Numbered from the stretch's first letter, positions 1-8,719 are shown. The stretch: DNA of 29,542 bases from an uncultured Bacteroidales bacterium (GCA_900544535.1 UQVH01000028.1:1-29542); one strand, 5' to 3'. Numbers and translations are program-made. Notes: generated by a model not told the origin, from the letters alone.

Positions 1-318
<318 letters not shown>

Positions 319-476
319 TGGGAAGCAATTCCCTCAAATAAAAAACAATTTCAAAAGGCACAGGACATCATGTCACGGCAAACGATGACAAAGCCTCTGG
401 TTCAGCCGTCTGAAAGAACTGCTCGATAGCTTTAGAAGACCTTCGGTCTTCGCTTCCAGTCACCTCTTTTTTAAGA
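319..476 (+). other. 23S-5S rRNA internal spacer
   Basis: About 158 bases separate the 23S and 5S genes. I see no tRNA cloverleaf. A small hairpin with 7-bp arms (435-441 and 445-451, loop ttc) lies near the 5S side and may be a processing structure; this is inference. The rest shows no recognisable element. Confidence 0.75.
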
Positions 477-588
<112 letters not shown>

Positions 589-597
589 CTAAACTCC

Positions 598-645
598 GCG
601 GACCGGAAACTGTCAGAAAGACAGATTTCCGGTTCGCTTTTTTTG
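598..645 (+). terminator. Rho-independent terminator of the rRNA operon
   Basis: A long GC-rich stem is formed by the segment starting 598 (gcggaccggaaactgtc) and its near-perfect complement ending about 637, with a short agaaa loop and a run of seven T. It directly follows the 5S gene and should separate rRNA transcription from the nuo operon. Confidence 0.92.
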
Positions 646-671
646 TTTTGGGGGAGCAGGGAGGGAATTTT

Positions 672-716
672 GGGAGAGTTGAGAGAACTGGGAGTTCTGG
701 GAGACTTGGGAGAACT
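672..716. repeat. 9-nt-period G-rich repeat, five units
   Basis: Five consecutive 9-base units fit the pattern GGGAGNNYT: gggagagtt, gagagaact, gggagttct, gggagactt, gggagaact. They sit about 27 bases after the rRNA terminator. The flanking 646-671 is also G-rich but not cleanly periodic, and 717-803 shows nothing recognisable. A related array with the same period occurs at 29389-29469, also just after a terminator. Function is unknown. Confidence 0.75.
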
Positions 717-803
717 ATTATTGATCCTCTGAATGCCGTTTTTGGGCGCTTTGTCGCAAATTGTAGATTTTCAGGACAGATTGTTTTAAAGCATAATAAA
801 AAG

Positions 804-837
804 TTTGGGGAGTTTCGGGAAATTTTCGCTATATTTG
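804..837 (+). promoter_or_regulatory. Candidate Bacteroidetes promoter for the nuo operon
   Basis: A TATATTTG -7 element (830-837) fits the Bacteroidetes consensus TAnnTTTG. A TTTG at 804-807 could be the -33 element, but the 22-base spacer is slightly longer than the usual 19-21. Transcription would start near 843-845, giving an untranslated leader of about 90 bases before nuoA. No other consensus -7 element was seen between the rRNA terminator and nuoA. Confidence 0.5.
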
Positions 838-934
838 CACTGCGATTAGAGTCCTTGGAGGCGATTTGGTCTCTTTGGGCTGTTTAAGGCTGTGAAATAC
901 AGTGTATTATAGTAAAAACCGTATTATTTACTTT

Positions 935-1303
935 ATGATAGCATTGGGAATTCAGAATGCGACTCTTGCCGTTGTGGCGCTGCTGACGGGCGTTGCCCTC
1001 GTCGCCATAGCTTTGTGGCTTGCAGGTCTCATTTCTCCACGTTCGTTCAACCCGCAGAAGGGTGAGGCTTATGAGTGCGGTATTCCTACCAGAGGTGAGT
1101 CTATGGCTCAGTTCAAGGTAGGATATTATCTTTTCGCCATCCTCTTCCTTATGTTCGATGTAGAAACCGTATTCCTTTATCCATGGGCCGTGAGAGTCCA
1201 TGAACTTGGGACATCCGGTCTCACAGCGATCGCAGTCTTTTTTGGTATCATTGTGCTGGGTCTTGTTTATGCCTGGCGGAAAGGAGCTCTTGAATGGAAG
1301 TAA
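935..1303 (+). CDS. nuoA: NADH-quinone oxidoreductase subunit A
   Basis: This is a membrane subunit of respiratory complex I, located at the hinge between the quinone site and the proton channel. The 122-residue product has three hydrophobic segments. The cytoplasmic loop contains the YECG motif, and the acidic FDVETVFLYPWA segment is typical of NuoA/ND3. I chose the ATG at 935. The frame is open back to a GTG at 902, but that would add a charged, non-conserved 11-residue leader to a family whose members begin close to the first membrane helix. The 3' end overlaps nuoB by 10 bases, so the two are translationally coupled. It is the first gene of the nuo-atp-nuo block. Confidence 0.93.
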   Translation: MIALGIQNATLAVVALLTGVALVAIALWLAGLISPRSFNPQKGEAYECGIPTRGESMAQFKVGYYLFAILFLMFDVETVFLYPWAVRVHELGTSGLTAIAVFFGIIVLGLVYAWRKGALEWK

Positions 1304-1902
1304 CTGCTCAGGGTATGCCCTATGAGGCATGGAAAGACAACGAATATATCGAGAAACTTGTCAAAGAACTTCAGGAGAGCGGGACAAATGTGATTGTCGG
1401 CTCTTTTGACAAACTTATCAACTGGGGGCGTTCCAACTCTATCTGGCCGCTCACTTTCGCCACCAGTTGCTGCGGCATCGAATTCGTGTCGCTTGGAGCC
1501 GCCCGTTATGATATGGCGCGATTCGGCTGGGAAGTTGCCCGCGCCTCTCCACGTCAGGCCGACTTCATGATGGTGGCCGGTACGATCGTCCACCGCATGG
1601 TGCCCGTCTTCCGTCGCCTTTACGATCAGCTGGCCGAGCCGAAATATGTCATCGCCTGCGGCAGCTGCGCGATCTCCGGCGGTCCTTTCAAAAAGAGCTA
1701 CCATGTTGCGATGGGTATTGAGGACATCGTTCCGGTCGACGTATTTGTCCCCGGCTGTCCCCCGCGCCCAGAAGCCATGATCTACGGTATCATGCAGCTC
1801 TCGCGAAAGATCAAGGTAGAGAAATTCTTCGGTGGAGTCAACCGTCAGGAAAAACAAGCCGAATTTCTCAAAGCACATCCGGTTCCCGGAGTGAACGACT
1901 GA
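1294..1902 (+). CDS. nuoB: NADH-quinone oxidoreductase subunit B
   Basis: This 202-residue subunit carries the terminal [4Fe-4S] cluster N2 of complex I, which passes electrons to quinone. All four expected ligands are present: the adjacent Cys59-Cys60 (SCCGIEF), Cys125 (CGSC) and Cys155 (GCPP). The ATG at 1294 is preceded by a good Shine-Dalgarno sequence (aaggag, 1281-1286, 7-base spacing), which is unusual in this window and settles the start despite the overlap with nuoA. It acts at the cytoplasmic face with NuoD, whose domain is encoded by the next gene. Confidence 0.96.
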   Translation: MEVTAQGMPYEAWKDNEYIEKLVKELQESGTNVIVGSFDKLINWGRSNSIWPLTFATSCCGIEFVSLGAARYDMARFGWEVARASPRQADFMMVAGTIVHRMVPVFRRLYDQLAEPKYVIACGSCAISGGPFKKSYHVAMGIEDIVPVDVFVPGCPPRPEAMIYGIMQLSRKIKVEKFFGGVNRQEKQAEFLKAHPVPGVND

Positions 1903-1941
1903 ATTTATCGATAATACACCACATTATTATATACATAATAT

Positions 1942-3576
1942 ATGTCCAACATCCGGGAAAAGATCTCAACGCTGTTGCCTGAGGCTGTCATTGAAGACGG
2001 CGATATTATGCAGGTGACTGTACCCGACGCCAAGTGGCACGATTTCGCGAAAACCCTTCGTGACGACGCTGACCTCTCGTTTGATTTCCTTGTGACAATC
2101 GTGGGTATGGACTGGAAGGACAGCGGCATGGGCTGCATCTACTACTTCACGTCCACGAAATTCAATACTCATATCTCCGTCAAAGTCATGGCCGGAGGTG
2201 ACCGTGAGCGTCCGCTGATCCATTCGATTTTCGATCTTTGGGCCATCGCCACCGTTTTCGAACGCGAAGTCTATGACTTTTTCGGAATCATCTTCATAAA
2301 CAACCCCGATATGCGCCGCCTCTTCCTGAATATTGACTGGAAGGGCTATCCTCTGCGCAAGGACTATGACGATGATCCCAATCTCAATCCAGTCTCGACT
2401 GAAAACGAACGTCAGACCGACTTCACCGATGTCTGGACAGAAACCCCCGACGGCAAAATTGAAAAGCACGAGCGCCGCATCTTCCAGCCTGAAGACTTCG
2501 TGGTCAACATCGGCCCGCAGCACCCCGCCACCCACGGCGTGCTCCGTTTCCGCACCGCAGTCGACGGCGAGACAATCAAGAAGATCGACATCTATCTCGG
2601 CTACATCCATCGCGGAGTAGAAAAAATATGCGAGAAGCTGACCTATCCGCAGACCCTCCATTTCATGGACCGTCTCGACTACTTCTCGGCACATCCCTAC
2701 CACCACTGTCTGTGTATGCTCATCGAAGAGGCCGCCGGCATCCAGATCTCGCGCCGCGCACAGGTGATCCGTGTGCTCATGGACGAGCTTTCGCGCATCG
2801 CCTCACACTGCCTCTTCATCGGCACCTACTGCATGGACCTCGGCGCCACAACGATGCTCTTTTACACTCTACGTGTCCGCGAGCAGATTCTCGACATCAT
2901 GGAGAAGACATGCGGCGCCCGCATGACATTCAACTATGACTGCATCGGCGGTGTCATGCAGGACCTCCACCCCGATTTCGTGAAGGATGTCCACGCGCTC
3001 CTCGACGTCCTCCCCGCAAATATCAAGGAATACAACAAGGTGTTCACCGGCAACGTCATCGCCCGCAACCGTATGGAAAACGTCGGCGTACTCACCCGCG
3101 AGGACGCCATCTCCTGGGCTGTCACCGGTCCAAACGGACGCGGATCAGGCTGGGCCTGCGACGTGCGCAAATGTGCTCCTTACAGCATCTACTCCGAACT
3201 CGACTTCGATGAAGTGGTGCGCGAAGAAGGTGACTCCATGGCCCGCTTCAAAGTCCGCATGGACGAAATGGTCCAGAGCGCCCGCATCATCGCACAGCTC
3301 ATCGACAATATCCCCGAAGGCGAATACTGCGTCAAGGTGCCCAAAGTGCTGAAACTCCCCGTAGGCCACTGGTTTAAGATGGTCGAGGGTTGCCGCGGCA
3401 CATTCGGCATCTACCTTGAGAGCGACGGTACGGTCAACCCCTACCGTCTGAAGATCGCTCCCCCCTGTCTCCCCGCCGCAGCTGTGGTCGACCACATCAC
3501 CGACGGACAGAAAATCGCCGACCTTATCACCATCGGAGGCTCGCTTGACTACATCGTTCCCGACATCGACCGCTGA
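1942..3576 (+). CDS. nuoC: NADH-quinone oxidoreductase subunit C/D fusion
   Basis: This 544-residue protein fuses NuoC (about residues 1-150) to NuoD (about 165-544); the symbol nuoCD is also used. The NuoC part carries the 30-kDa subunit signature (EREVYDFFGI ... MRRLF). The NuoD part carries the quinone-site loop HPATHG (194-199), the DRLDY tyrosine (Tyr247), and the R-AQ-IRVL--EL-RI-SH helix typical of the 49-kDa subunit. It forms the quinone chamber with NuoB and NuoH. The fusion is also known in E. coli and Bacteroides. It starts 39 bases after nuoB in an AT-rich gap without an obvious Shine-Dalgarno sequence. Confidence 0.96.
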   Translation: MSNIREKISTLLPEAVIEDGDIMQVTVPDAKWHDFAKTLRDDADLSFDFLVTIVGMDWKDSGMGCIYYFTSTKFNTHISVKVMAGGDRERPLIHSIFDLWAIATVFEREVYDFFGIIFINNPDMRRLFLNIDWKGYPLRKDYDDDPNLNPVSTENERQTDFTDVWTETPDGKIEKHERRIFQPEDFVVNIGPQHPATHGVLRFRTAVDGETIKKIDIYLGYIHRGVEKICEKLTYPQTLHFMDRLDYFSAHPYHHCLCMLIEEAAGIQISRRAQVIRVLMDELSRIASHCLFIGTYCMDLGATTMLFYTLRVREQILDIMEKTCGARMTFNYDCIGGVMQDLHPDFVKDVHALLDVLPANIKEYNKVFTGNVIARNRMENVGVLTREDAISWAVTGPNGRGSGWACDVRKCAPYSIYSELDFDEVVREEGDSMARFKVRMDEMVQSARIIAQLIDNIPEGEYCVKVPKVLKLPVGHWFKMVEGCRGTFGIYLESDGTVNPYRLKIAPPCLPAAAVVDHITDGQKIADLITIGGSLDYIVPDIDR

Positions 3577-3657
3577 TCTGGGTCACGGAAACACAGTCAA
3601 GTGAAAAATAAATACCAGTCAACAATCACAGAGAGAAACTATAAGTAACTTTTCAAT

Positions 3658-4734
3658 ATGCAAGACTTATCAGTAGGAACCGCCTGGCTTCATTCTTTCC
3701 TCACGGACTACATCCCCGAATGGGCTGCCGTGACCCTCGAATGTCTGCTCATCGGAGTAGGGTTGATGCTGCTTTATGCAGTGTTGGCGCTCTTCTACAT
3801 CCTCTTCGAACGTAAGGTGTGCGCCTATTTCCAGTGCCGTCTCGGCCCGAATCGCGTTGGTCCCTGGGGCCTGATGCAGAGCATCGCCGACATGTTCAAG
3901 ATCCTCATCAAGGAGCTCATCTCGCTCAACCATGTCGACAAGTTCCTTTTCGCCCTGGCTCCTTATTTGGTAATCATCGCCTCCATGCTGGCTTTCGCCG
4001 TGCTCCCGTGGGGCAACGGACTTCAGATCATCGACTTCAACGTCGGCATCTTCTTCCTCCTTGCCGTCTCCTCGATCGGAGTCCTCGGCATTCTGCTGGC
4101 CGGATGGTCGTCCAACAACAAGTTCACCCTTATCGGCGCTCTCCGTTCAGGCGCGCAGATGGTCAGCTACGAGCTCTCGATGGGCCTCTGTGTAGTGACC
4201 ATGGTCGTCATGGCCGGGACAATGTCGGTCGGCGGTATCGTCGAGGCCCAGAACCACCTCTGGTTCATCTTCTCAGGCCACATCCCCGCGATCATCGCTT
4301 TCGTCATCTTCATGATCGCCGGTACAGCCGAAACCAACCGCGGCCCGTTTGACCTCCCCGAAGCCGAGAGCGAGCTTACCGCCGGATACCACACCGAATA
4401 CTCCGGTATCCACTTCGGTTTCTTCTATCTCGCGGAATACCTCAACCTGTTTATCGTGTCGGGTGTCGCCGCCCTCCTCTTCTTCGGAGGCTGGATGCCA
4501 CTGCATATCCCCGGATTCGACGCCTTCAACCATGTTATGGACTACATCCCCTCGGTTGTCTGGTTCATTGGCAAAGCCATCGTCCTTTCCTTCATCATCA
4601 TCTGGTTCAAGTGGACCTTCCCCCGTCTGCGAATCGACCAGCTCCTGTCGCTTGAATGGAAATACCTTCTTCCGATCAACCTCTTCAATCTCGTCCTCAT
4701 GGTTTTAGTGGTGACATTCGGACTCTATCTCTAA
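3658..4734 (+). CDS. nuoH: NADH-quinone oxidoreductase subunit H
   Basis: This 358-residue membrane subunit (ND1 homologue) links the quinone chamber to the proton-pumping arm. It has about eight to nine hydrophobic segments. The acidic cytoplasmic loop NRGPFDLPEAESELTAGY (about residues 224-243) is the family signature, and the ERKVCAYFQCRLGPNRVGPWG segment near residues 51-70 is also characteristic. An 81-base gap separates it from nuoCD. In Bacteroides-type nuo operons nuoI follows directly; here the atp genes begin 95 bases downstream instead. Confidence 0.96.
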   Translation: MQDLSVGTAWLHSFLTDYIPEWAAVTLECLLIGVGLMLLYAVLALFYILFERKVCAYFQCRLGPNRVGPWGLMQSIADMFKILIKELISLNHVDKFLFALAPYLVIIASMLAFAVLPWGNGLQIIDFNVGIFFLLAVSSIGVLGILLAGWSSNNKFTLIGALRSGAQMVSYELSMGLCVVTMVVMAGTMSVGGIVEAQNHLWFIFSGHIPAIIAFVIFMIAGTAETNRGPFDLPEAESELTAGYHTEYSGIHFGFFYLAEYLNLFIVSGVAALLFFGGWMPLHIPGFDAFNHVMDYIPSVVWFIGKAIVLSFIIIWFKWTFPRLRIDQLLSLEWKYLLPINLFNLVLMVLVVTFGLYL

Positions 4735-4829
4735 AATAAAATCATATCTCTCACACAAAATAAACTAACCCCCGACGTCCGGCTTCTGCCTCTTACGGCA
4801 GCCCTGTACGCCAAAAATCTATAAACGCG

Positions 4830-6335
4830 ATGAGTGAAAAATTCGGCAAGATCGCCCAGGTCATCGGACCTGTGGTCGACGTGATTTTCGATGGTGAAGA
4901 CAACCTCATCCCCCCGATCTACACCGCTCTCAAGGTAGCGCGTCCGGAAGGAGGCGAACTCATTCTCGAAGTTGAGCAGCATATCGGCGAAGACACCGTG
5001 CGCTGCGTGGCCATGGAAAGTACCGACGGTCTGCGCCGCGGAATGCGTGTCGACAACCTCGAACGCCCCATCGCCGTCCCCACCGGCGAGCAGGTCAAGG
5101 GCCGACTCCTGAACGTCATCGGCGACGCCATCGACCGTCTGCCCGAACTGAAGCGCGACGATCTCCGTCCCATCCATCAGCCCGCTCCGAAATTCGACGA
5201 CCTCACGATCGGCACCGAGATCCTCTTTACCGGTATCAAGGTGATCGACCTTCTCGAACCTTACAGCAAGGGTGGCAAGATCGGTCTCTTCGGCGGTGCA
5301 GGTGTGGGCAAGACAGTGCTCATCATGGAGCTCATCAACAACATCGCTAAAGGGCATAACGGATTTTCCGTATTCACCGGTGTCGGCGAACGTACACGCG
5401 AGGGCAACGACCTTCTGCGCGAGATGATCGAGAGCGGCGTCATGAAATACGGCAAGAAATTCGAGGAAGGCATGGAAAAAGGCGAATGGAACCTCGCCGA
5501 CGTCGACATGGACCAGGTGGCCCAGTCGCAGGCGACCCTCGTCTTCGGTCAGATGAACGAACCGCCGGGTGCACGTCTGCGCGTGGCTCTTTCGGGCCTC
5601 ACCGTTGCCGAACAGTTCCGCGATCAGGACGGCGGCGGTAAGGACATCCTTCTCTTCATCGACAACATCTTCCGTTTCACCCAGGCAGGTTCCGAAGTGT
5701 CGGCCCTTCTCGGCCGTATGCCTTCGGCCGTGGGCTATCAGCCGACCCTCGCATCTGAGATGGGCGCCCTTCAGGAACGAATCACATCGACCAAAAACGG
5801 ATCTATCACTTCTGTCCAGGCTATCTACGTACCTGCCGACGACTTGACCGACCCCGCGCCCGCGACTACATTCAGCTTCCTCGACGCCACCACCGTGCTC
5901 TCCCGTAAGATCTCCGAGCTCGGTATCTATCCCGCCGTCGATCCTCTGGAATCAACATCGCGTATCCTCGACCCCAATATCATCGGTGAAGACCACTACA
6001 ACACCGCGCAGGCAGTCAAGCAGCTCCTTCAGAAATACAACGAGCTTCAGGACATCATCGCCATCCTCGGTGTCGACGAACTCTCTGACGAAGACAAGCT
6101 CGTCGTGGCCCGTGCGCGCCGTGCGCAGCGCTTCCTCTCACAGCCGTTCCACGTTGCCGAGCAGTTCACAGGTCTCCCCGGCGTCATGGTGCCTCTGAGC
6201 GAGACAATCCGTGGCTTCAAGATGATTCTTTCGGGAGAGATGGACGAATATCCCGAACAGGCCTTCCTCAACGTCGGCACCATCGACGAAGCCATCGAAA
6301 AGGGCAAGAAACTCCTCGCCGAGGTAGCGAAATAA
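4830..6335 (+). CDS. atpD: F1Fo ATP synthase subunit beta
   Basis: This is the catalytic subunit of F1, which makes ATP from ADP and phosphate. The 501-residue product has the Walker A loop GGAGVGKT (155-162), a Walker B-type LLFIDNIFRF, the catalytic-region GERTREGNDL, and a long SALLGRMPSAVGYQPTLASEMG-type segment. It is somewhat longer than the E. coli protein (about 460), as I recall for Bacteroidetes. It is the first gene of the inserted atp set. The 95-base gap after nuoH has no TAnnTTTG motif or terminator, only a weak hairpin (ctgcc 4786-4790 with ggcag 4797-4801), so read-through from nuo is plausible. Confidence 0.97.
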   Translation: MSEKFGKIAQVIGPVVDVIFDGEDNLIPPIYTALKVARPEGGELILEVEQHIGEDTVRCVAMESTDGLRRGMRVDNLERPIAVPTGEQVKGRLLNVIGDAIDRLPELKRDDLRPIHQPAPKFDDLTIGTEILFTGIKVIDLLEPYSKGGKIGLFGGAGVGKTVLIMELINNIAKGHNGFSVFTGVGERTREGNDLLREMIESGVMKYGKKFEEGMEKGEWNLADVDMDQVAQSQATLVFGQMNEPPGARLRVALSGLTVAEQFRDQDGGGKDILLFIDNIFRFTQAGSEVSALLGRMPSAVGYQPTLASEMGALQERITSTKNGSITSVQAIYVPADDLTDPAPATTFSFLDATTVLSRKISELGIYPAVDPLESTSRILDPNIIGEDHYNTAQAVKQLLQKYNELQDIIAILGVDELSDEDKLVVARARRAQRFLSQPFHVAEQFTGLPGVMVPLSETIRGFKMILSGEMDEYPEQAFLNVGTIDEAIEKGKKLLAEVAK

Positions 6336-6395
6336 TCTTCCCGCCTCTCCTCATCCCCCACAACCCTCCGAATCTCTCAAAACAGCAGATAAAGC

Positions 6396-6635
6396 ATGAT
6401 ACTAAAAGTAATCTCGGCCGAAGACATCCTCTTCCAGGGAGAAGTCAAAGCAGTGCACCTCCCCGGTGCCCTCGGCGCCTTCACGGTGCTCCCCGGCCAT
6501 GCCGCTCTGATCTCCACTCTGACCCCAGGTGAAATCCGCTATACGGCTGCCACCGACGGCGAGGAGCACCGGGTCAGCGTCACCGGCGGAATCGTTGATG
6601 TCGACAGCAACATCGTGTCAGTCTGCATATATTAA
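6396..6635 (+). CDS. atpC: F1Fo ATP synthase subunit epsilon, short form
   Basis: This 79-residue protein corresponds to the N-terminal beta-sandwich of subunit epsilon, which binds the gamma stalk (LPGALGAFTVLPGHAALISTL). The family is usually about 130-140 residues; here the C-terminal two-helix domain that inhibits ATP hydrolysis in many bacteria is missing. A natural stop ends the gene with only 11 bases to atpB and no trace of the missing domain. It is therefore a short form rather than a recent truncation, and I recall similarly short epsilon in other Bacteroidetes. Placement after atpD is the usual order. Confidence 0.92.
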   Translation: MILKVISAEDILFQGEVKAVHLPGALGAFTVLPGHAALISTLTPGEIRYTAATDGEEHRVSVTGGIVDVDSNIVSVCIY

Positions 6636-6646
6636 ATAAGGTGATG

Positions 6647-7792
6647 ATGAAACGAAATATTCTCGCAGCAATCGCAATGGCCTTTGTGGCCCTTCTGCTT
6701 CCGCTTGCCGGGCGAGCCTCTGAAACCAAAGAGGAATCGCAGGAGAAAAGCGGCGCCGTTGACGCACAGGGCATCATCTTCGAGCACCTTGGCGACCGCT
6801 ACGGTTGGGAAGTGCCGTTCAATCACCACAAGAGCATACCCCTGCCGGTAATCGTCTGGGGCAGCGACGGACTCCACATCTTCTCTTCCGCCCGTGTCGA
6901 GCACGGACAGGAATACCGCGACGGCTCGGCCCTCTTCCGTGTGGCCGGCAAAGACAGCCCTTATAAAGGAAAGGTTGTCGAGATCATCGACGGTCAGGAA
7001 GTCAAACCCAAAGTCGACATCTCAATCACCAAAAACGTCTGCGGCGTCTTCATCGCAGTCATACTGGTGATTTGGAGCATCCTCTCCGTAGCCCGCTGGC
7101 ACAAGACCCAGGGCATGAAAGGCCCCCGCAAGATGACCGGAGCCATCGAATTTGTCATCCTCTTCATCTATGACGGTGTCATCAAACCCACCCTCAAGAA
7201 CAAGGCCAACAAATTCGCACCATATCTGCTCACGGTCTTCTTCTTCATCCTCGTGATGAACCTTCTGGGACTGATCGTCGTGTTCCCCGGCGGCGCCAAC
7301 CTCACCGGCAACATCGCCGTCACCCTTGTACTCGCGATCATCACCTTCCTGATCACCAATATTTTCGCCACCAAACACTACTGGAAGGAAATCTTTAACC
7401 CCGACGTACCCTGGTGGCTCAAATATCCCCTGCCGATCATGCCGGTCATCGAGATCTTCGGCGTTTTCACCAAACCCGCCGCCCTCACCGTCCGTCTGTT
7501 CGCCAACATGATGGGAGGCCACATGATCGTCATCGTGCTGACCCTTCTGATCTTCATTTTCGCCGCCATGGGCCCCGTAGTCACAGGCGCCACCGCAGTG
7601 GTCAGCATCCTCTTCTCGGTCTTCATGCTCCTGATTGACGTCCTCGTCAGCTTCATCCAGGCCTACGTGTTCACCATGCTCTCGACCCTCTTCATAGCCC
7701 TTGGCCAGGAAGAAGGCCATGAAAGCCATAAAAAAGAAGAACATCACGCCGAAGCGGACCCTTCCGCCCAGGCAACCCCCGCAAAAGCATAA
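6647..7792 (+). CDS. atpB: F1Fo ATP synthase subunit a
   Basis: This is the stator channel subunit of Fo. The essential arginine is Arg283 in LTVRLFANMMGGH. The 381-residue product is longer than the usual 250-270: it starts with a signal-peptide-like segment, then a hydrophilic region to about residue 120, then the membrane domain, and ends in a His/Glu/Lys-rich tail of about 30 residues. Codons at 6641 (GTG), 6644 (ATG) and 6647 (ATG) are all possible starts. I prefer 6647 because AAGG at 6638-6641 then lies 5 bases upstream. The gap to atpC is tiny, so an AtpI-like gene, which I recall between atpC and atpB in Bacteroides, is absent. Confidence 0.94.
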   Translation: MKRNILAAIAMAFVALLLPLAGRASETKEESQEKSGAVDAQGIIFEHLGDRYGWEVPFNHHKSIPLPVIVWGSDGLHIFSSARVEHGQEYRDGSALFRVAGKDSPYKGKVVEIIDGQEVKPKVDISITKNVCGVFIAVILVIWSILSVARWHKTQGMKGPRKMTGAIEFVILFIYDGVIKPTLKNKANKFAPYLLTVFFFILVMNLLGLIVVFPGGANLTGNIAVTLVLAIITFLITNIFATKHYWKEIFNPDVPWWLKYPLPIMPVIEIFGVFTKPAALTVRLFANMMGGHMIVIVLTLLIFIFAAMGPVVTGATAVVSILFSVFMLLIDVLVSFIQAYVFTMLSTLFIALGQEEGHESHKKEEHHAEADPSAQATPAKA

Positions 7793-7832
7793 CCAAAAAA
7801 ATTAAAAAATAACCCTTTAATCTCCCGCAATT

Positions 7833-8081
7833 ATGTTAGCAATGATTTTAGCAGCTATCGAAGGAACCCTCGGCATCGGCGTTTGCATCGGTGCAGCAAT
7901 CGCAGCAATTGGCGCCGGCATCGGTATCGGCAAGATCGGTGGCTCCGCCATGGAAGCTATCGCACGTCAGCCCGAATCAACCGGCGACATCCGCAGTAAC
8001 ATGATCGTTATCGCCGCCCTTATCGAAGGTGTGGCCCTCTTCGCTGTTATCGTTTGTATCCTCGCAATGTTTGTGGGCTGA
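7833..8081 (+). CDS. atpE: F1Fo ATP synthase subunit c
   Basis: This 82-residue hairpin protein forms the rotating c-ring. The glycine-rich first helix (GxGxGxG, residues 27-33), the RQPE loop (45-48) and the ion-binding carboxylate Glu65 are all present. The positions that supply sodium ligands in Ilyobacter-type rings (Gln32 and Ser66) are Ile32 and Gly66 here, so a proton-coupled ring is predicted. It lies 40 bases after atpB and 25 bases before atpF. Confidence 0.96.
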   Translation: MLAMILAAIEGTLGIGVCIGAAIAAIGAGIGIGKIGGSAMEAIARQPESTGDIRSNMIVIAALIEGVALFAVIVCILAMFVG

Positions 8082-8106
8082 TCTCCAAGCTTCATTTATC
8101 TGAAAA

Positions 8107-8604
8107 ATGGAACTATTCACGCCTGATTTCGGTCTGATATTCTGGATGTTCGTGTCGTTCGCCATCCTCTTCTTCGTTCTGTGGAAGTGGGGCTGGCCGG
8201 CGATCATGAAAGGTGTGTCCGACCGAGCCGACCTCATCGACAAAGGTGTGGAGTATGCTCAAAATGCCAAACAACAGCTTGACCATGCCCGCGAAGAGGC
8301 GGATAAATACATAGCCGACGCCCGTCGCCAGCAGGCCGACATGCTCCGCGAAGCCGACAAGATGAAGACTCAGATCATTGAGGAAGCGCGCTCCGCGGCC
8401 CAGACCGAAGCCAAAAAGGTGATGGACGCTGCAAAAGTGTCAATCGAACAGGAACGCAAGCAAGCCGAACAGCAGTTCCGCAACGAAGTTTCATCCTTCG
8501 CCCTCGACATCGCACAGAAAGTCGTCCGCAACCAGATGAAAGACGAAAAGGCTCAGGAACAGCTTGTCAATACACTGCTTGACGAAATGGAAAAACAGAA
8601 CTGA
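8107..8604 (+). CDS. atpF: F1Fo ATP synthase subunit b
   Basis: This is the peripheral stalk subunit that holds F1 against Fo. The 165-residue protein has one N-terminal membrane segment (about residues 7-30, LIFWMFVSFAILFFVLWKWGW) and then a long charged coiled coil rich in Ala, Lys, Glu and Gln. Its length is normal for the family. It is followed by a 115-base GC-rich gap holding a perfect dyad, the longest gap inside the atp set. Confidence 0.95.
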   Translation: MELFTPDFGLIFWMFVSFAILFFVLWKWGWPAIMKGVSDRADLIDKGVEYAQNAKQQLDHAREEADKYIADARRQQADMLREADKMKTQIIEEARSAAQTEAKKVMDAAKVSIEQERKQAEQQFRNEVSSFALDIAQKVVRNQMKDEKAQEQLVNTLLDEMEKQN

Positions 8605-8638
8605 CCACCGCTCCCGCCGTCACGGACCGCTCCGCATC

Positions 8639-8654
8639 CCCGGACCGGTCCGGG
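8639..8654. promoter_or_regulatory. Perfect 16-bp dyad between atpF and atpH
   Basis: The sequence cccggaccggtccggg reads the same on both strands, with no spacer. It lies in the 115-base gap between atpF and atpH, and a related ggaccg half lies just upstream near 8623. It could be a protein-binding site or an RNA-level element affecting the relative expression of downstream F1 genes. No T-run follows, so it is not a standard terminator. Function is unknown. Confidence 0.4.
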
Positions 8655-8719
8655 CGCAGGAGCACCTCTTATCCATCCACTCATATCATCAACCACTCAC
8701 CTAAGGTTCCACCCAAGCA

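Noticed and set aside
319..476. tRNA in the 23S-5S spacer
   Set aside because: No cloverleaf, T-loop sequence (GTTCRA) or CCA-end pattern was found.
648..887. 79-residue open frame after the rRNA terminator
   Set aside because: It is made largely from the 9-nt G-rich repeat, overlaps the candidate nuo promoter, has no ribosome binding site and resembles no family.
902..934. Upstream GTG start for nuoA
   Set aside because: It would add 11 charged, non-conserved residues before the first membrane helix; the ATG at 935 gives a typical NuoA.
4735..4829. Separate promoter for the atp genes
   Set aside because: I found no TAnnTTTG element in this gap; only a weak 5-bp hairpin. A non-consensus promoter cannot be excluded by eye.
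7833..8081. Sodium-type c subunit
   Set aside because: The expected sodium ligands are replaced by Ile32 and Gly66, although the carboxylate Glu65 is present.
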